Below are positions 54,201 through 64,000 of a stretch of 64,000 nucleotides of DNA, one piece after another. The position numbers were made by a program, and so were the translations under genes. The first letter of the stretch is position 1. Every line of letters begins with the position of its first letter. The DNA is from Perilla frutescens (Eukaryota; Streptophyta; Magnoliopsida; Lamiales; Lamiaceae). Where the stretch lies: contig BRKX01000014.1 of the NCBI GenBank assembly GCA_026008535.1, positions 48,781,006 to 48,845,005 of the forward strand. Direction: 5' to 3'. The notes under the pieces were generated by a model. That model did no database searches, was not told the origin of the DNA, and saw only the letters and a list, made by a program, of their open reading frames with translations.

Positions 54201-55743
54201 TTACTCCCTCTTTCTCTTTTCCTACTAGGTTAACCAGAAAAGCATGGCAACCTTCTTTTCTCATTAGCTTTATAGCTTTCAGGGCTGAAACAACTGGTAT
54301 CTTCAAACCCATTCTTGCTCCAAAGAAAATTACCTTTGGTTCTCCTGGTTTCTGGAATATGACTTCTCTCTCATGACAACGTATAGTTGCATACGTTGCA
54401 GTTAGCCAATTCATTCCCAAGATTATATCAAAATCCTTCATGTCGATTACATATAAATCCGTGATGAAAATCTTTTTGTTAATCTCGAGTTCCAAATTCA
54501 GGCATATTCTATTGGCTATCACAGTTTTTCCAGAAGGGATGCTAACTTCTAAGGCATTAGTAGCATCTACTTGTCTAAGTTTTAATCTTTGACTAGCCTT
54601 TTCTGAAATAAAAGAGTGTGTAGCTCCAGTATCAAATAAAGCGAGCACAGGTATATTAACCATGTTAATCATACCTGCCAAATTTTCTGGAGCTCGCTCT
54701 GCCTGCTGTTGCTGAAGTGCATAAGTCCTAGCTGGCTGTAGGGCACGTTGTCCTTGGTCTGGCTTAAAATTTCCTCTCTGATTTTGCCTTAAGTTTCCAC
54801 CCTGATTAGGCCTAGAATTGTTCCCTTGATTAGGCCTCTGATTTATATTCCCATCTTGTGCTGGTCTAGGAGGAAAACCTGTATTTTCTTTACTCCTAGG
54901 ACAATCTCGAGCAAAATGTCCCGGTTGATGACAGAAGAAACATCCATCTGTATTCCTCATACACTTTCCTGAATGAAACTTCCGGCAGATAGGGCAGGGA
55001 GTCCTATTTCCTTGTTGATTCTGTTGCCCATAATTGGTATTTCCCTTAGCCCACTGTTGCTTATTTCCCACTGCATTTCTATCTTCCCATTTCCGCTTTC
55101 CCTTCAGATCTTGGGAAGATTGTTGTGGCTGGATTTTCTCAGCTGGCATAACAGATTCTATGTTCAAAGCCCGACGCAGTGTTTGCGCATACGACATCTC
55201 ATCATGCCCCATAAGAGTCATGCTGATTTCTGGTTTAAGGCCCTTCCTAAACTTCTTAGCCTTCTTGCAGTCCGAGTCCACGAGATGTGGAGCATAACGA
55301 GAGAGTTGATTAAAGGCACGGTCATACTCAGTAACAGTAGAGCTTCCCTGTCGGAGGTTCCAGAATTCCGACTCTTTCTTTTCTCGATAGCAATCAGGAA
55401 TGTATTTCTGATAAACTTCTTCCTTGAAGTCTTCCCAAGTAAATTCCTGCCATTGCTCATAAGTCATAGTTCTTTTTACAGACTCCCACCAATAGTCTGC
55501 ATCGTCAATCAATTGAAACTGAGCACATGTAAGCTTTTCCTCATTCATGCAAGACATGTAATCAAATATTCGGTCCAGACATCGAATCCATTTTTCTGCA
55601 TCTATTGGGTCACCTAGCCCGTTGAAAGTAGGTGGGTGATGTTTACGAAAAGCTTCTTCTGCTCTTGATGTCGGTATGGGAATTGGAATTGGGGTAGGTT
55701 GTCCATGGTTTTCTTGGTTCTGTGTTCTTTTCTTAGGCGGCAT
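51253..55743 (-). CDS. Chromovirus G gag-pol polyprotein, right unit
   Basis: Second intact 1496-aa copy, same domain layout as the left unit at +7786. It keeps the canonical Ser377 after the protease DTG and Ala1276 in the integrase region, so of the two it is the better candidate for a working enzyme set. Its promoter would be LTR 3 and its 3' end LTR 2. Gag forms particles; protease, RT/RNase H and integrase carry out maturation, copying and insertion; the chromodomain-like tail may steer insertion to heterochromatin, as in other chromoviruses. Confidence 0.95.
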   Translation of the reverse strand: MPPKKRTQNQENHGQPTPIPIPIPTSRAEEAFRKHHPPTFNGLGDPIDAEKWIRCLDRIFDYMSCMNEEKLTCAQFQLIDDADYWWESVKRTMTYEQWQEFTWEDFKEEVYQKYIPDCYREKKESEFWNLRQGSSTVTEYDRAFNQLSRYAPHLVDSDCKKAKKFRKGLKPEISMTLMGHDEMSYAQTLRRALNIESVMPAEKIQPQQSSQDLKGKRKWEDRNAVGNKQQWAKGNTNYGQQNQQGNRTPCPICRKFHSGKCMRNTDGCFFCHQPGHFARDCPRSKENTGFPPRPAQDGNINQRPNQGNNSRPNQGGNLRQNQRGNFKPDQGQRALQPARTYALQQQQAERAPENLAGMINMVNIPVLALFDTGATHSFISEKASQRLKLRQVDATNALEVSIPSGKTVIANRICLNLELEINKKIFITDLYVIDMKDFDIILGMNWLTATYATIRCHEREVIFQKPGEPKVIFFGARMGLKIPVVSALKAIKLMRKEGCHAFLVNLVGKEKEGVTIDQVPIVREYKDVFPQDLPGLPPDRQTEFTIDLEPGAAPISKAPYRMAPNELQELKVQLQELLDLGFIQPSVSPWGAPILFVKKKDGTLRMCIDYRELNKVTVKNKYPLPRIDDLFDQLRGANVFSKIDLRSGYHQLKIRKEDVPKTAFRTRYGHYEFLVMPFGLTNAPAVFMDMMNRVFHQYLDNFVLVFIDDILIYSKSEEQHQEHLHIILETLRREKLYAKFSKCEFWLSEVMFLGHIVSSEGIKVDPAKVEAVSNWKSPSSAHEIRSFLGLAGYYRRFIEGFSKLARPMTQLLKKKTKFIWTEECEKNFQELKKRLTTAPVLVIPEGNEGFVIFTDASKLGLGCVLMQDKRVVAYASRQLRPHELNYPTHDLELAAVVHALKIWRHYLYGVRCEIYTDHKSLKYFFEQKDLNMRQRRWLELVKDYDCTILYHPGKANVVADALSRKTKAELGCFLTQEERLIEEFQRLELQLVQPPDSTKGLIATLIAKPDLRKRIVEAQRGDQFLEKMRLKVRSEDSKGFAEANDNALMYERRICVPHNEELKNEIMMEAHDTPYTAHPGSTKMYRDLKRNFWWRNMKREVASFVERCLTCQQVKAVHQRPSGLLQPLEIPEWKWEHINMDFIVGLPKSVRGNTAIWVVVDRLTKSAHFLPIKMTLGLDKLAQLYVKEIVRLHGVPVSITSDRDTRFTSRFWISLQDAMGTQLNFSTAFHPQTDGQSERTIQILEDMLRGVLTDRGGSWENVLPLVEFAYNNSYQATIGMAPYEALYGRRCRSPLYWDEVGERKILGPEIVQITIEIIDKIRMRMKEAQDRQKAYADKRRKDLYFNVGDKVFLKISPTKGIIRFGKRGKLKPRYIGPFEILERVGEVAYRLALPPSLAEVHNVFHVSMLRKYVFDTTHVIKNEEIVLNQDLSYEEKPEAILDQKVQKLRNKQISLVKVLWNNHGREEATWELESRIKELYPDLPYRGTQISGRNFY

Positions 55744-55744
55744 T

Positions 55745-56439
55745 CTGAAAAATTTTAGGCTTCAGAAATAACTATCACAAAATCCACTTCGTGCTGAATT
55801 AATACGATTGTTAGATATCTCCTAAACTAAATGCTCAACAACATTTCTCATGCAATTCTAATCAGTCTACTTATTTTTAAAGGAAAGCACTTAGTCAGTC
55901 TACGTTCCACATGAATCTTAAGAGAGGCACTTAAAATCCAATTTATGTGTATAAGTCACAATTGGCTATGTTCATCTACATTCTCAATCAAATCATTCTA
56001 TGTTCACATTTCATCTTCATAAGCATTCTCGATTTCCCATCAATTTAACATCATCACATTTCCAATTACTTTAACATTCTCACATTTCCAATCACTTACA
56101 CATTATCACATTTCTAATCATAGGGCATTAATTACTATCGCCACACATTCCTTCAAATCATATCATGGACATATAGTCCCATTAAAAAAAATAATAATTC
56201 AATACCATCTGGGCACAATGTCCCACAATTTTTTTTACCATCATGGACAATAAGTCCCTTTTATTCATAACCATCATCATATGGACACATAGTCCAAAAT
56301 GATACCATTATCCTTTCGAAACCATCATTGGCGCGACTTTTCATAAATATCATCAATGTGGAGAATGGTCCTTATCCACATTTTTTTTTAAAATCAGTAA
56401 ACATAATTGAATCTAAAAAAAACATTTTAACTCACGTAC
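55745..56439 (-). other. Candidate leader intron 3, chromovirus G right unit
   Basis: Exact counterpart of 47959-48653, with the same donor and acceptor and the same one-base gap to the gag ATG. Confidence 0.5.
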
Positions 56440-56562
56440 CTTTTTTTAAGCAAGATGAGAGCGGTGTAGGCGACGTGCTAGGGCTATCAGACAATTAATT
56501 AAGAGAATACACTGAGAACTAGACTTAATCAATAATATGACAGGCCTGCAGAGTTGCAGCCT

Positions 56563-56574
56563 GCTCTGATACCA
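56563..56574 (-). promoter_or_regulatory. Chromovirus G primer binding site, right unit
   Basis: TGGTATCAGAGC on the sense strand, identical to the left unit. Confidence 0.9.
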
Positions 56575-56577
56575 CTC

Positions 56578-59027
56578 TGTAACGCCCCGGTCCCGGGAGA
56601 AGGGCAGGGGACCGGTGCGCTACTTGGGGAAAGGGGGAAGGGGTTGTTGAACAGAAGCAATCAAAGAAATAGGGTTAGTGCCCTAAAAATATGGGCAGCA
56701 TAACCTCTATAAATGGATCAATCCACGCTTTTAAAGCGTATGAAATGACTCAAACCAGATACCATGACTCTTAGGATGAACCCAAGAAAGAATAACAAAG
56801 GCAAACTTCAATGTAAATAATAACAGTTCAAAGGTTAACTGTTAATAGGTTAGGCATAAAAAAGGCCAGACTGATGTCTGTCCAAATACTTAAAGTAAAG
56901 AGATGCCAGGCTCCCGCCTGTCGTGAAAGCAATATAAAGCCAGGCTTTTGCCTTGACATGAAAAACAATGTAAAGCCAGGCTTGCGCCTGTCTGAGTAAG
57001 GAAAGTAAATAAATGCCAGGCTTTCGCCTGTCAGGAACAGAAAGTAAACGGGATTCGGAGAACCGAACACTCCGTAACAATAAAGAAAATGGGATTCGGA
57101 GAACCGAACACTCCATAACAGTAAAGAAAATGGGATTCGGAAAACCGAACACTCCATAACAGTAAATAAAATGGGATTCGGAGAACCGAACACTCCATAA
57201 CAGTAAAGAAAATGGGATTCGGAGAACCGAACACTCCATAACAGTAAATAAAATGGGATTCGGAGAACCGAACACTCCATAACAATAATCAGAGTAAGCG
57301 GACAAAAACGCAGTGCATTTATTCAGACACAAAAGGTAACCATGTTCTCAGTTGGACTCCACACATAAAAGAAACATATACATCAAAAGATAGCCCTTCA
57401 GCCTTAGCACAGCCGTCCACCATCCCGCAGCTCATCCTGAAAATATTTGAAAAGATTTGGGCGTGAGTACTAATGCACTCAGTGGGTACTTTTGAGAAAA
57501 ACCTTCAGAATCATTTTATAAAATAGAATATCCAATCATATTGAGAGCATATCATGGAAAGCTTTTAAAGTAGAAAATTTGCGAATTCCATGTATACTAA
57601 ATCATTTTAATTCCATCATTGCGCGCCACTCTCCCCTAGAACGCTTACGGTGAGTCGGTTCGTGTACACAACCCGGCTGCTTAAGGTTGGACACTGCCCT
57701 GTTTGCTTGGGGCTCGATATCGTGAACCATTGTAGTTTCGTCACCAAAAACAGTAGTAAGACTTACATGAGTCAGGAGAGCACATAAAATACAGTCATGA
57801 GTTGGATAATCAATCACATTCATTTTATAAATATCAGGGCTTAATAACCCGAAATACATTTTTATATAATAAAAACCCACCTGGTAATCTGAGCTAGATC
57901 TAGATTCTGATTCTGATCTCAACTAGAAGTCTTCTTCTTCTGTGCCTACAAGATTATCCGGCAACTTAGTTTTGATGAATGACTACCATTAGGTCAAAAT
58001 CTAACCTTTCTTAGTTATGAAGTAAATATTATAATATCTACTATCTTAATACGCAGTACTCGGATCATCAAAATATTTTGACTCTTAAGGGAACTTTACT
58101 CAGGACATTTTTATAAAGAAAAATTGTTTAGGAAGTTTTGGCATACGGGGTGGTCAAACCCGTATCCAAAAATTAATTCGGTACAAATAAATTCATACCG
58201 CAAGATCTGCCCATTGGAAAAATATGAAACTTTAAATCAAAATACTATATTTTGACACGGAACAACTTTTGAGTTTAAAAATACGATAGGGCTATCTACG
58301 AAGGATAGATCTGAAAAAGACTACAATTTAATAATCGGATACCCAAAATATACCCGAAATTAAAAAGTGACAACATGGAAAATGTATATAAATATACATA
58401 GAACATAAAACCCTAAAGACACTTTTTGATTCGATGACCCGAAAGAGTCACCGATTTGAAAGGTGGTGGCGACTTTTGGCGGCGGTCACGATGATTTTCC
58501 ATCGTGATCGTCCGTCGTGTCATCATTTCAATCACTTATTCGTGATCTATGCGTTGACACCTTCAAAATGACTATTTCGGAAATGAAATAGGAAACTAGA
58601 GACGTACCTTCTCTAGAAGCTGCTCGGCGTTTCGATTTTGAAAATGAATGAAAAATGAAACCTTAACCTCCTATTTATAGAAGAAAAATAAATAGGATAA
58701 TATTTCGAAAAAGAAATTGGATAATGACGGATGTGCCTTAGTTATCCAAATCTATTACCTTTCACCCTAAAATTGTGCCAAGTGTTCATTTGAACTCGAA
58801 ATTGGAAAATTCAATGTTTGGCACGATACTTGAAAATTTTTCTATCAGCTCGAGAAAAATATCAGAACATATTTTTAAAGCAATTTTTGACCAAATTAAA
58901 TTTTAATAGATGTCTCTGGCTGCGATTTTCCTTTATTTGAATCCGTTAAGGACCCAACTTCTTACCTAAATTACCCTCAGGTAACATAAGTTGAGTAAAA
59001 CCCTCTAAAATATTTCGGGGTATTACA
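56578..59027 (-). repeat. Chromovirus G LTR 3 (right)
   Basis: 2450 bp, the outer 5' LTR. It has at least three private substitutions (58056, 58303 and 58536 regions). Hairpin array 56867-57272, TATA 58673-58679, splice-like signals all intact. Confidence 0.95.
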
Positions 59028-59032
59028 ACTTC

Positions 59033-59272
59033 AAATAGCCCGACCCATTTTATCTTTGGACTTCCTCCCATTATCTTGAATCTTGAATGATAAAGCAATA
59101 CTTGTTGTCCCAGAGTGAACATTTTCCATTTAACAACCTGATCATGGAGTCATTTCATTCTTTCTTCATAGAGAATATCATCATCATAGAATTCCATGCC
59201 CGTTTCTTCTAATTCTTCAGTCTGGAACTTTTTGTTGTGCCCAACTTGCTCTCCATTAAGCTTCTGAATATC
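59033..59272 (-). pseudogene. Element F integrase C terminus, proximal part
   Basis: Minus-strand codons give LEETGMEFYDDD, ILYEERMK, a stop, LHDQVVKWKMFTLGQQVLLYHSRFK and WVGLFEV. This is the region after the integrase core that leads into 41005-40851. It is joined on its upstream side, near 59270, to protease-downstream sequence. Confidence 0.75.
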
Positions 59273-60432
59273 TCATGGTGGTTTGTGTTCCAACTTCGGT
59301 GTTGGCATAGTAGAAGGTAGCATTCTGTCACCATCACTTCTTGTGGGCACATTGTAATTCACTACTCCAGGTGGCATCTCCTTTAGTGAATGAAGCATCT
59401 TAACTGTATCTTGAATGTCATCATCTTCATCAAGGGAATCTCGATCAGTCAGTCCTTCCCATAATGCCCTTTCCAGAGGTTCTCGATTACTCATCATTGA
59501 GAGAGTGGACTGGGATGGTGCATCAAAGAGATCCACAAAATTCACATTTTATGTATCAGGTGGGTGCTTCATGGCTTCAAAAATGTTGAATATAACCTTT
59601 TCTCCATCAAATTCGCACGTCAATGTGCCCTTGTCGACATCAATTTGTGTGCGAGCTATTTTCATGAAAGGTCTCCCTAACAAAAGAATTGATGATCTCA
59701 TTGTTGTGCCCATATCAAGCATATAGAAATCTACTGGGAATATCATCTCATCTACCTTAACTAGCACAACTTCGATCAGTCCCTCTGGATATATATTCGA
59801 CCTGTCTACCAACTGAATAACCACACGAGTTGGCTGCAGGGGTCCCAACTTCAATTCATTAAAAATTAATAGGGACATGACATTTATTGATGCCCCCAGA
59901 TCCAGCATGGCCTTTTCAACTTTTTTTCTCCAATGATACACGGTATTGTGAACATGCCTGGATCATCACACTTTTTTGGCATCTTTTTCTGAATTATAGC
60001 TGACACATTCTCTCCTATAATGAACTTAGCATCATCTTTAAACCATATCTTTCTGGTGCACAACTTTTTCAAAAAATGGGCATACCGCGGAACTTGTTTA
60101 ATGGATTCAATCAGTGGAATATTGATTTCCACCTTAGTGAAGACTTTCAGCATCTCCATCATCTCTTCTTTCTTCCTATTTTATGCCAATCTACCTGGAA
60201 AAGGAGGTTTTCTGATAATTTTATGTTTCTCTCGAATGGGCTCCAGAGTAGGCTGACTGACTTCTTGTGCCCCATTCTCCGATGATTGTTCTCTCGTTGT
60301 GGGCACATCATTTTTCATTTCAGCTGAGCAGACCACTTTCGATAAATCCTTCACACTCTTCAAGGTCACAGCATTAACTTGTTCATGAGTGTTCTCCGCT
60401 TGGAATGGAAGTTTACCAATTTTTACTTCCAA
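59273..60432 (-). pseudogene. Element F gag end and aspartic protease
   Basis: Pieces in different frames: gag C-terminal part (60432-60181), KVEINIPLIE region (60162-59890), then protease 59941-59549 with LDLGASINVM (the DLG motif of Athila-type proteases), LLLGRPFM flap-to-C-terminal region and DVDKGTLT, and an acidic stretch 59545-59273 before the expected RT, which is absent. One frameshift lies immediately before the catalytic motif (around 59890-59940). The order matches the Athila copy at 14700-13600. Confidence 0.8.
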
Positions 60433-61758
60433 TCTGTGAACCGTTGGGGCTAATTAAGTAATTTGTTTGCTCATATGTGCGAAGCCGGCTCTTTTTTCTT
60501 GCTTAAATTTTTCATTCTCTTGCGCAACCTTCATGTTTTCTTCTGCCAAGGCTTGGACTATAAATCTTCCAAACTCGATCTCATTTTTTCCTCTGGTGGT
60601 GGAGATCGCATGGGTGGAGCATCGTTGGGCCTTCTCCATCTGAAGTCATCATGGTCTTGCCAACCTGAATTGTATGTTTCAGAGTAAGGATCATATCTCC
60701 ACTGATGTTTGTTGTGCCCTTTCACAGCATTAACTTTTTCTATCTCCTCTTGCATTGGGCAGTCGGTGGTAAAATGAAGCACACTTTTACACACCCCACA
60801 TGGTCTAGGATTTCTTTCTGTGATTGCTACTGTAATAGCTTTTCCAATTCATTCACATAGCATTTCAATCATGCTCTTATCATTGGATGACTTTCCAAAC
60901 ACATTTACGTTTCTTGTGCCCTCTCCACCAAAATCATGGTTGTCTTCAGCCATCTCGGTCAGAATTCTAAAGGCTTCAGTTGGTCGCTTGTTCAATATGG
61001 ACCCTCCACAAGATGCATTAACAATCATCCTCTCATGTGGCCTCAAACCTCCAACAAAGTGTTGGATTAGATCATGATCAGTTATCTGGTGCTGTGGGCA
61101 TTTCGCCAGTATATTCTGGAAATGGTCCCAGTAATCATAGAAACTCTCGTTCATGCCCATTTTCAGACTTCTGATCCTTCTTCTCATCTCCTGCATATCT
61201 GGAAGCTGGGAAATACTTCTTCAAAAAATTTTGTTAAAGTTCCCTCCATGTGGTCACACTACCAATCGGCAGAGTGTACAACCAGTCTCGTGCCCCATCC
61301 TGTAGAGTAAAAGGGAACGAAACTAGTCGAACATATTCTTCCCTTCCATGATCTGATGGTTGAGTTTGGCAAACCATCTCGAAATCTTGCAAATGCCTTT
61401 GAGGGTCCTCTCCAGCCATCTTATGAAATTTAGGCAAGATTTGGATGAAGCTTGCTTTCAGATCTCATGTTTGCGTGACTGTTGGGATCGTAATGCCCAT
61501 TGGACGAAGATTCATGTTAGTCGGAAAGACTAACTGTCTTAAAGTTCTTCCTTCAGCGGCCATATTATCAGTATGGCCGTTCTCAAATTGTTATTCCGCC
61601 TCGTGCCCTATGTCTTCTTGATCTTCTGGTGGTAGTGTGGGCTCAAGAGGTCTGTTTGTACCTCGTCGTGCCCTCTTCACTATTGTTCTGTTCTTCCTTG
61701 AAGTTTTCTCTATCTCTGGATTATACAATAGATTTTCTCCTGAAGAGGTCCTGGGCAT
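60433..61758 (-). pseudogene. Element F gag
   Basis: Starts at ATG 61758 (MPRTSSGENL). A stop follows about 55 codons in, then MAAEGRTLRQ, a capsid region (GARDWLYTLP, then FPASRYAG-like, SLKMGMNESFYDYWDHF, 61437-60849, with a stop and a frameshift near 61230), a CX2CX4HX4C knuckle (CGVCKSVLHFTTDC, 60790-60750) and a basic/acidic tail with several stops. The protein would coat the RNA, but this copy cannot make it. Confidence 0.75.
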
Positions 61759-61806
61759 CAACTTTCAGGCATACAAGCTTGGAAAGTAAAATCACTGGAA
61801 ATCAGA

Positions 61807-61824
61807 TCCCCGACAACGGCACCA
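61807..61824 (-). promoter_or_regulatory. Element F primer binding site
   Basis: The sense strand reads TGGTGCCGTTGTCGGGGA four bases inside the 5' LTR, a variant of the tRNA-Asp-type site of the Athila copy with two differences. Confidence 0.75.
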
Positions 61825-61828
61825 ATTT

Positions 61829-63386
61829 TGATGCGCAATCATTTCACGCTCAAAATGAATTTGTATGCTCCTATGCCCACAGTGAGCGTAGCTAGCTATG
61901 AGTAAGGGTCGATCCCACAGAGAGCTGATGTGATTCTACCTTCGGGTCACCAATTAAAAAGGGGGGTTGGTTTGTACCATCACCTTACTGAATTTATATT
62001 TGGAAAAATAAACTAAAAAGAATATCAAATAACAAAAGGTTCCGGGATTGGACTAGATTCCAATTTAACTCACACTCACTCGATCATGGGCACACTGATT
62101 TTCCTGTATGACTGAATCACCCATTTATAGAGATCGGATTCCTCACTGCATCTCCTCATTCATCCTTTCGATTTAGATTTAAAAGTGATTCCTCGTCAAT
62201 TAAATCTCTAACATACCATCCACCTCCTGGTTCCCCTAAGATATGTAAATGATAGGAAGCATTGTGCCTCTAGACGAACCCAAGTTTGTTGTGTTCACTG
62301 ATTCCTCGTGTGCCTACAACCTACCAAGTTCTCAGCTACTATCGAATTAACACACAGTCACGATTCATTAATTCTTTTAGCCTTAGAATGCCCATTACGA
62401 CTAAAGAGTGATCAGCCACATTAGTCATATTAAACACACTCTTTTCTAGCATAGGAACAAAACTTGGCAGAAACTCATTCATACAATAAAATGCCTACAC
62501 GGCCTCACCAGTTTTAAGTGTGTGTTAAATCTTCATCTTTGTTCAACCCGGAATATAAATATAGCTACTCATGCTAGATGGAATTGTAAAGACATAAAAT
62601 AAAGACATGATAAATATTAAAAACTTACTGGAATTGAATTAAAACTCGTCCAACACCAACGTCAAACGTAAACAACATTAAATATAAATCCTAATCCCTA
62701 TGGGCATAAGGCCCCAGATTGTCTTGCCGCTGAAGCAGCATTGAAACTAAACTATGTGTGAAAATAAAAGTGCAGAAACTATAAGGTACGAAGTTCCTTC
62801 TTTCTAACAATCAAACTAGTATTTAAAAGAGTACAAAATATTAAATAAAAATCCCCCAAAAATGGAAAACTTCCATATCTGTTGTGCCCCGCTGGACTCT
62901 GACCGGATAAGGAAACTTCCTTATCTGCTGGATCTCCTGTGTCTGCTGGACTCTGACTGGATAAGGAAACTTCCTTAGGTGGTTGAATGAATCCCGATAT
63001 TTAAGAAATCTCATCCTTATCTTCCAAATTGCTGCCCAAGAGTCCATCTACGAACAACCTTTCCTTCTTCTATTTAGATTTCAATTCTGATAAAGCTCCA
63101 GCGCCAAATATCTTCTTTCAACAGAATCCCGCTTTTTCCGTGAATCCCCTCTTCACTGCCTCTCCTGAATCTGTGCAAGTACTATGGGCACGATATCTTC
63201 TGCTCAGGTCGATATGCCCATTTCATCAATTCTAGTTAAATTGAAGGCCAAAATGCCTCTTTCGCCAGATTCGACTCTCAGAATGTCCAAACCACTTTCC
63301 TGGTTCTTTTTCGACATAAAGACACTAAAAAGGACATTTAGAGCGACTAAAATGCCCAGAAAAATGCGAAATAAATGGACTCATCA
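61829..63386 (-). repeat. Element F 5' LTR (complete)
   Basis: 1558 bp, TGATGCGCAATC to GACTCATCA on the plus strand. It contains two tandem copies of a segment with a near-perfect GATAAGGAA-AC-TTCCTTATC palindrome (62906-62925, and near 62960-62977). A TATA-like TTAAATA lies at about 62820-62828. No coding capacity. Confidence 0.8.
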
Positions 63387-64000
63387 ATGATATCTCAACA
63401 ATCAACGACGTCTAAAGCAATTGTGACACACTATCGTCAAAGGCATTGTAGAACCTAGCAGATGGTTCTTCTTCCTTTTGCACACTCCAAATTTGTGAAG
63501 CTTTAAGCTTGGTTCCATCTCTATGAGTATCTTCCACAGAAAATTTGCTTTTATTTATAAAAAAATAAAACAATACATTTTTCTAACCTTGTGCACCATT
63601 CCATTGCTTGTTCATTCTTGACAGACTGCTGAGACGTTTTTTCTTTACTATGTGGAGGTTTGAATTCCACAACTTTATCTTGTAGCTTCTTTGATTTCTT
63701 TGGCAACATTTGAGCTAATCCTTGAGGTTTCATCATCTCTTTGGGAGGCTATTCAATTTCAACAGATATCCTAGATACTTCTTCTTCTTCAACCATAAAC
63801 ACCTCTGAATCATCTTCAAATGATACAACACTTTCCACTTGGATAACATTGCACTGCTCTGGTTGGTGTTGGATGCTCAAACTATGAAGAATTCAACGGG
63901 CATACTATAAACTTCTAATCAGAGAACTTTCAATCACCTACGTAGAATTTATTATCTTATCTAATTTAGCATTTAAAGTCGTCATATTTGCATCCATGTG
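63387..64000 (-). other. Right flank, unassigned; possible decayed coding segment
   Basis: Minus-strand frame from about 63895 to 63551, broken by one or two stops, includes QPEQCNVIQVESVVSFEDD, an EEEE run, then MMKPQGLAQMLPKKSKKLQDK and a Lys-rich tail; a MDANMTTLNAKLDKI stretch precedes it in another frame. This could be a gag C-terminal/linker remnant of an older retroelement. I do not recognise it, and no LTR or target duplication is visible at the edge. Confidence 0.3.

Larger units (their letters stand above)
41006..59027 (-). mobile_element. Chromovirus G, tandem array of three LTRs and two internals
   Basis: LTR 41006-43455, internal 43456-48791, LTR 48792-51241, internal 51242-56577, LTR 56578-59027; period exactly 7786 bp. 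Target duplication ACTTC at 41001-41005 and 59028-59032. It reads on the minus strand. Both internals carry an intact primer site, polypurine tract and 1496-codon gag-pol ORF. By eye the three 2450-bp LTRs differ at only about five positions, so insertion and array formation are recent. A C-terminal chromodomain-like end and tRNA-iMet priming fit the Tekay/Del chromovirus group. It inserted into the integrase C terminus of F. Confidence 0.93.
37877..63386 (-). mobile_element. Element F, defective Athila/Tat-type Ty3/gypsy
   Basis: Minus-strand element with a complete 5' LTR (61829-63386), primer site, broken gag and protease, the C-terminal end of integrase, a post-integrase ORF, polypurine tract and a truncated 3' LTR (37877-38370). 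RT, RNase H and the integrase core are absent; the deletion joins protease-downstream sequence to the integrase end near 59270. It is interrupted by a Cassandra-like pair and by the G array, the latter within the integrase C-terminal codons. It needed proteins from other elements to move, if it moved after the deletion. Confidence 0.8.

Overview
This is a flowering-plant nuclear window, probably from a heterochromatic, gene-poor region. Everything I can interpret is transposable-element DNA, and I see no intact host gene. The plant assignment rests on Athila-type and chromovirus (Tekay/Del-like) Ty3/gypsy elements, a copia gag fragment, a Mutator-like transposase and a Cassandra-like element carrying 5S rRNA sequence. 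I cannot name the species.

Layout, left to right. (1) 1-33663 is a plus-strand, non-autonomous LTR element ('A') arranged internal-LTR-internal-LTR. Three later insertions split its second unit: an Athila element (3861-17869, TSD CACTT), a chromovirus 'B' (18138-27446, TSD ATATG/ATTTG) whose RT region is replaced by a copia gag piece, and a coding-free 3.7-kb solo LTR 'D' (28332-32018, TSD ATCAG). (2) 33664-36180 is a Mutator-like transposase pseudogene; A's right LTR cuts off its 3' end. (3) About 36190-37876 is a fragment of another LTR element ('E'). (4) 37877-63386 is a minus-strand Athila/Tat-type element 'F' that keeps gag and protease remnants but has lost RT, RNase H and the integrase core. 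It was invaded by a Cassandra-like LTR pair (38916-39691, TSD AAAAC) and by a very young chromovirus array 'G' (41006-59027, TSD ACTTC). (5) 63387-64000 is unassigned.

G is LTR-internal-LTR-internal-LTR, with three 2450-bp LTRs and two 5336-bp internals. Each internal carries an intact 1496-codon gag-pol ORF, so these are the only apparently functional genes here. All chromovirus and Athila-type genes read on the minus strand, so the right-hand LTR of each element is its 5' LTR.

The most interesting signals are in non-coding parts. The LTRs of three chromovirus families (G, B, D) share an ordered set of sense-strand signals: TATA box, 5' splice site, 3' splice site, a 65-74-nt exon, an AG/GTGGGTTT 5' splice site, and a strongly conserved branch-point/pyrimidine/AG block. 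G has a further candidate intron ending one base before the gag ATG. The third leader exon of G carries eleven regularly spaced 5-bp-stem/4-nt-loop hairpins; D has a parallel array with unrelated sequence but matching compensatory changes. The Athila element has a CpG-rich LTR-like module and a candidate 1.1-kb leader intron just upstream of its third ORF, as if that ORF had its own promoter.
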